A stretch of 64,000 nt of DNA from Arthrobacter sp. NEB 688 (lineage in GTDB: Bacteria; Actinomycetota; Actinomycetes; Actinomycetales; Dermatophilaceae), in assembly GCF_013201035.1 (NCBI RefSeq), contig NZ_CP053707.1, positions 496,001 to 560,000 on the forward strand. Direction: 5' to 3'. Each line of letters opens with the position of its first letter. The stretch's first letter is position 1. The notes under the pieces were generated by a model. It did no database searches, had not been told where the DNA came from, and saw nothing but the letters and a program-made list of their open reading frames with translations. Both the position numbers and the translations under genes were made by a program. Positions 61,031-64,000 of this stretch are shown here, piece after piece.

Positions 61031-62542
61031 TCAGCCCCAGACCAGCCCGCGGGCGGGGTCGGCGAGCAGGGCGGCGACGTCGGCGAGGAAGCGCGAGCCG
61101 AGCTCGCCGTCGACGAGGCGGTGGTCGAACGAGAGCGCGAGGGTCGTGACCCACCGCGGCTCGATGCGCTCGTCGGCACCGGTGCCCACGACCCACGGCC
61201 TCCGGGTGACCGAGCCGAACGCGAGGATGGCCGACTCGCCGGGGTTGAGGATCGGCGTGCCGGCGTCGACCCCGAAGACCCCGACGTTGGTGATCGTCAG
61301 CGTGCCGCCGGACATGTCGGCCGGGGGCGTGCGGCCCTCGCGAGCGGTCGCGGTGAGTGCCGCGATCGCGTCGGCGAGCTCGCGCATCGTCATCCGGTCG
61401 GCGTCCTTGATGTTCGGGACGACGAGGCCGCGCGGCGTCGCGGCCGCGATGCCGAGGTTGACGTAGTGCTTGAGCACGATCTCCTGGGCGGCCTCGTCCC
61501 AGGCGGCGTTGATGCCGGGGTTGCGGCGCACCGCGACGCACATCGCCTTGGCGAGGACGAGGAGCGGCGTGACCTTGACGTCACGGAACTCCCTGTCGCG
61601 CTTGAGGTTCTCGACGAGGTCCATCGTCGCGGTGACGTCGACGGTGACCCACTCGGTGACGTGCGGGGCGGTGAACGCCGACGCGACCATCGCCTGGGCC
61701 GTGTGCTTGCGCACGCCCTTGATGGGGGTGCGCACCTCGCGGACGCCCATCCGGTCGGCGCCCGACCGGGTCGTGATGTCGTCGGGGTCACCGTCGGCGT
61801 AGGCGTGGGACCACTCGCCGTCCGCACCGGCCCCCGCAGCCGCGGCCTCGACGTCGGCGCGGGTGACGACGCCGCCGTCGCCGGTCGGCGTCACGGACCC
61901 GAGGTCGACCCCGAGGTCCTTGGCCAGCTTGCGCACCGGCGGCTTGGCCAGCGCGCGGGCGCCGGTCGCGCCCTCCGGCTGTGCAGAAATCGACACATTC
62001 GTCGATTTCTGCACGGGGGCGGGGGCCGGCGCTGCGGTGGGGGCGGCTGCGGGGGACGGGGATGCGGCCGGGGCGGGCGCTGCCGCCGGGGCCGCGGCGC
62101 CCTTGCGGGGGCGGCGGACGGCCTCGGTCTGCTTGACGCCGTAGCCGACGAGGACGGCGGTGCGCCCGGTCGAGGTCGTGCCCCCGATGAGCCCCTCGCC
62201 GATCTCCTCGCCGTCGGACCCGGAGGCCGCGGAGGCCGCGGGAGCCGCCGGCTCCTGCGCCGCGGCGGGCGCCGGCGCGGCGGGAGCGGCCGGGCCACCC
62301 ACACCGTCGTCGACGGTGATGATCGCCGTGCCGACCTCGACGGTGTCGCCCTCGGCGACGTGCAGCGCCGACACGGTGCCGGCGAACGGCACCGGCAGCT
62401 CGACGAGCGACTTGGCCGTCTCGATCTCGACGACGACGTCGTTGACCTTGACGGTGTCGCCGACGGCGACGTGCCAGGTGACGATGTCGGCCTCGGTCAG
62501 ACCCTCGCCCGGGTCGGGGAGCTTGAACTCACGAAGAGCCAT
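61031..62542 (-). CDS. Branched-chain 2-oxoacid dehydrogenase E2 (dihydrolipoamide acyltransferase)
   Basis: A 503-residue core enzyme that takes the acyl group from E1 and passes it to CoA. One lipoyl domain (1-80) has the lipoylated Lys44 in IETAKSLVE; then comes a long Ala/Pro linker (80-185), a peripheral-subunit-binding domain (PPVRKLAKDLGVDL, about 195-230) and the catalytic domain with SFDHRLVDG (His474, Asp478). Within the linker, VQKSTNVSI (177-185) is encoded by a perfect palindrome also found elsewhere in the window, an in-frame insertion. It is 15 nt after the E1-beta gene. BkdC-type rather than pyruvate E2 is likely from gene layout. Confidence 0.93.
   Translation of the reverse strand: MALREFKLPDPGEGLTEADIVTWHVAVGDTVKVNDVVVEIETAKSLVELPVPFAGTVSALHVAEGDTVEVGTAIITVDDGVGGPAAPAAPAPAAAQEPAAPAASAASGSDGEEIGEGLIGGTTSTGRTAVLVGYGVKQTEAVRRPRKGAAAPAAAPAPAASPSPAAAPTAAPAPAPVQKSTNVSISAQPEGATGARALAKPPVRKLAKDLGVDLGSVTPTGDGGVVTRADVEAAAAGAGADGEWSHAYADGDPDDITTRSGADRMGVREVRTPIKGVRKHTAQAMVASAFTAPHVTEWVTVDVTATMDLVENLKRDREFRDVKVTPLLVLAKAMCVAVRRNPGINAAWDEAAQEIVLKHYVNLGIAAATPRGLVVPNIKDADRMTMRELADAIAALTATAREGRTPPADMSGGTLTITNVGVFGVDAGTPILNPGESAILAFGSVTRRPWVVGTGADERIEPRWVTTLALSFDHRLVDGELGSRFLADVAALLADPARGLVWG
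61981..62014 (-). repeat. In-frame palindromic element in the E2 linker
   Basis: Perfect 14-bp inverted repeat (GTGCAGAAATCGAC and its complement) with a 6-nt loop. On the gene strand it encodes VQKSTNVSISA, the same peptide core as in the etfD-like tail, read in the same frame and orientation. Confidence 0.93.
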
Positions 62543-62557
62543 CTGCGGCAGCGCCTT

Positions 62558-63529
62558 TCAGTACGCGAGCGAACGGTCGACGGCGTCGAGGACCCGATCG
62601 AGGTCGGGGAGGAACTCCTCCTCCAGACGGCTCGGCGGGTAGGGGACGTTGTAGCCGCCAACACGCAGCACGGGCGCCTCGAGCTCGTAGAACGCGCGCT
62701 CGGTGAGCATCGCCGAGATCTCCGCGCCGATGCCGAGGAAGGTCGAGGCCTCGTGGACGACGACGACGCGGCCGGTCTTGCGCGCCGACGCGAGGATGGC
62801 CCCCTCGTCGAGCGGCGAGAGCGAGCGCAGGTCGACGACCTCGATCGAGCGCCCCTCCTCCTGCGCCGCCTGCGCGGCCTGGAGGCAGGTCTTGACCATC
62901 GGGCCGTAGGCCAGCAGCGTGAGGTCGGTGCCCTCGCGCAGGACGCGGGCCGAGCCGAGCGCGCCGTCGGGGCCGTCGCCGACCTCGCCCTTGTCCCAGT
63001 AGCGCCGCTTGGGCTCGTAGAAGACGACCGGGTCGTCGGACTCGATCGCCTGCTGGATCATCCAGTGCGCGTCGTGCGGGTTGCTGCACGCGACGACCCG
63101 CAGGCCGGCGGTGTGCGCGAAGTAGGTCTCGTTCGACTCGCTGTGGTGCTCGACCGCGCCGATGCCGCCGCCGAAGGGGATGCGGATGACGATCGGCATC
63201 TTCACGAAGCCGAGCGAGCGGGCGTGCAGCTTGGCGACCTGGCTGACGATGTGGTCGAACGCCGGGTAGACGAAGCCGTCGAACTGGATCTCCACCACCG
63301 GGCGGTAGCCGCGCAGGGCCATCCCGATCGCGGTGCCCATGATGCCGGCCTCGGCCAGCGGGGTGTCGATGACGCGGTCCTCGCCGAAGTCCTTCTGGAG
63401 GCCCTCGGTGACGCGGAAGACGCCGCCGAGCTTGCCGATGTCCTCGCCCATGAGGACGACCTTGGGGTCCTTCTCCATGGCGGCCCGCAGGCCCGAGGTG
63501 ATGCCCTTGGCGATCGTCGTGGTGCTCAT
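62558..63529 (-). CDS. 2-oxoacid dehydrogenase E1 beta subunit
   Basis: A 323-residue subunit of the thiamine-diphosphate-dependent E1 component. The sequence follows the BkdB/PdhB pattern: VVLMGEDIGKLGGVFRVT near the N terminus (catalytic-site Glu in GEDIG), EIQFDGFVYPAFDHIVSQ, and the C-terminal VVVHEASTFLGIGAEI. ATG 63529 overlaps the E1-alpha stop (ATGA), so the subunits are made in equal amounts. Confidence 0.95.
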   Translation of the reverse strand: MSTTTIAKGITSGLRAAMEKDPKVVLMGEDIGKLGGVFRVTEGLQKDFGEDRVIDTPLAEAGIMGTAIGMALRGYRPVVEIQFDGFVYPAFDHIVSQVAKLHARSLGFVKMPIVIRIPFGGGIGAVEHHSESNETYFAHTAGLRVVACSNPHDAHWMIQQAIESDDPVVFYEPKRRYWDKGEVGDGPDGALGSARVLREGTDLTLLAYGPMVKTCLQAAQAAQEEGRSIEVVDLRSLSPLDEGAILASARKTGRVVVVHEASTFLGIGAEISAMLTERAFYELEAPVLRVGGYNVPYPPSRLEEEFLPDLDRVLDAVDRSLAY

Positions 63530-64000
63530 CGGGCCCCCTCCTCCTCGAACGACGCGTGGTAGCCGGCGAACCACTCCTTCTCGCGCGCGGTGACCGGGTG
63601 CTCGCTCGCGTAGACGTGGTCGAACATCTCGGACGGCTGCGGGTCGGGCATCGACAGGCAGCGCTCGCGGACCGAGGCGCCGAGCTCGTCGGCCTCGGCG
63701 TCGACGGCGTCGAAGAACTCGGCGTCACCCGTGCCGGTGGTCGTCAGCCAGCGCTTGTAGCGCTCGATCGGGTCGCGGTGCTTCCAGACCTCGACCTCGG
63801 CCGAGACGCGGTACTTCGTCGGGTCGTCGGACGTCGTGTGGGCGCCCATCCGGTAGGTGAAGGCCTCGACGAAGGTCGGGCCCTGGCCGGAGCGGGCGGC
63901 GTCGAGCGCCTGCTTGGTGACCGCCCAGACGGCGAGGACGTCGTTGCCGTCGACGCGGATGCCGGGGAAGCCGAAGCCGCGGGCCCGGTGCCACAGGGGC
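63526..64000 (-). CDS. 2-oxoacid dehydrogenase E1 alpha subunit (C-terminal part)
   Basis: The last 157 codons of E1-alpha; the gene continues beyond the right edge. The visible sequence begins PLWHRARGFGFPGIRVDGND, followed by the conserved EAFTYRMGAHTTSDDPTKYR, which binds the phosphate and carries active-site His residues of branched-chain/pyruvate E1-alpha enzymes. The stop overlaps the E1-beta start. It is the upstream member of the E1-alpha-E1-beta-E2-hypothetical operon in this window. Confidence 0.93.
   Translation of the reverse strand, partial: PLWHRARGFGFPGIRVDGNDVLAVWAVTKQALDAARSGQGPTFVEAFTYRMGAHTTSDDPTKYRVSAEVEVWKHRDPIERYKRWLTTTGTGDAEFFDAVDAEADELGASVRERCLSMPDPQPSEMFDHVYASEHPVTAREKEWFAGYHASFEEEGAR

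Noticed and set aside
58634-63562. 1642-codon open frame on the plus strand
   Set aside because: It runs antisense to four well-supported genes (E2, E1-beta and others); composition shows no protein-like features.

Overview
The window is 64 kb of very GC-rich DNA with short intergenic gaps, many GTG starts and ATGA/GTGA gene overlaps. Gene content (WhiB, DUF1206, DUF6458, a mycothiol-type MDMPI protein, an EtfD/FadE5 pair, a pSAM2-like integrated element) points to an actinobacterium, most likely Micrococcales and plausibly an Intrasporangiaceae-type genus. The genus is inference from gene content only.

Layout. 0-9.3 kb: class B penicillin-binding protein, cold-shock protein, universal stress protein, a Frc-like sugar ABC operon with a divergent LacI repressor and matching palindromic operators, GNAT, DUF1206 and cupin genes. 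9.3-9.8 kb: clustered intergenic palindromic elements and tRNA-Ser(TGA). 10.8-16.0 kb: a four-gene operon of cytosolic subtilase, ECF sigma factor, small beta-rich protein and TPR-CHAT protease. This is the most interesting candidate system here. 16-22 kb: cysE/cysK, then an EtfD-type Fe-S oxidoreductase with a roughly 600-residue repetitive acidic tail. 22.4-29.0 kb: osmoprotectant ABC operon, MFS exporter, alpha/beta hydrolase, dcd.

29.13-40.62 kb: an integrated actinomycete integrative element (AICE) of about 11.4 kb, bounded by a 44-bp direct repeat of the 3' part of tRNA-Gly(CCC). Its minus-strand operon runs from two small genes through an FtsK-like transfer protein, WhiB-like protein, Rep, Xis and Int. 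An XRE regulator and CutA are divergent. The cargo is visibly lower in GC: a large HEPN-motif protein and an AlbA_2/HATPase protein, both plausible defence genes.

40.6-64 kb: tandem hairpins, D-Ala-D-Ala carboxypeptidase, FadE5-type acyl-CoA dehydrogenase, glycolate-oxidase-like flavoprotein, nitrilase, CopD/CtaG membrane protein, mycothiol-type enzyme, MarR/MFS pair, glutaryl-CoA dehydrogenase, EamA transporter, YCII + ECF42 sigma pair, and a branched-chain 2-oxoacid dehydrogenase operon whose E1-alpha gene is cut by the window edge.

Functional links. The fadE5-like and etfD-like genes share a 16-bp palindrome in their upstream regions, which fits co-regulated beta-oxidation and its ETF re-oxidation. 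A recurring 34-nt palindrome occurs as a five-copy intergenic array (48.0-48.2 kb) and also in frame inside two unrelated genes (etfD-like and the E2 acyltransferase), resembling palindromic elements that colonise coding sequence. At least three other palindromic intergenic element families are present.
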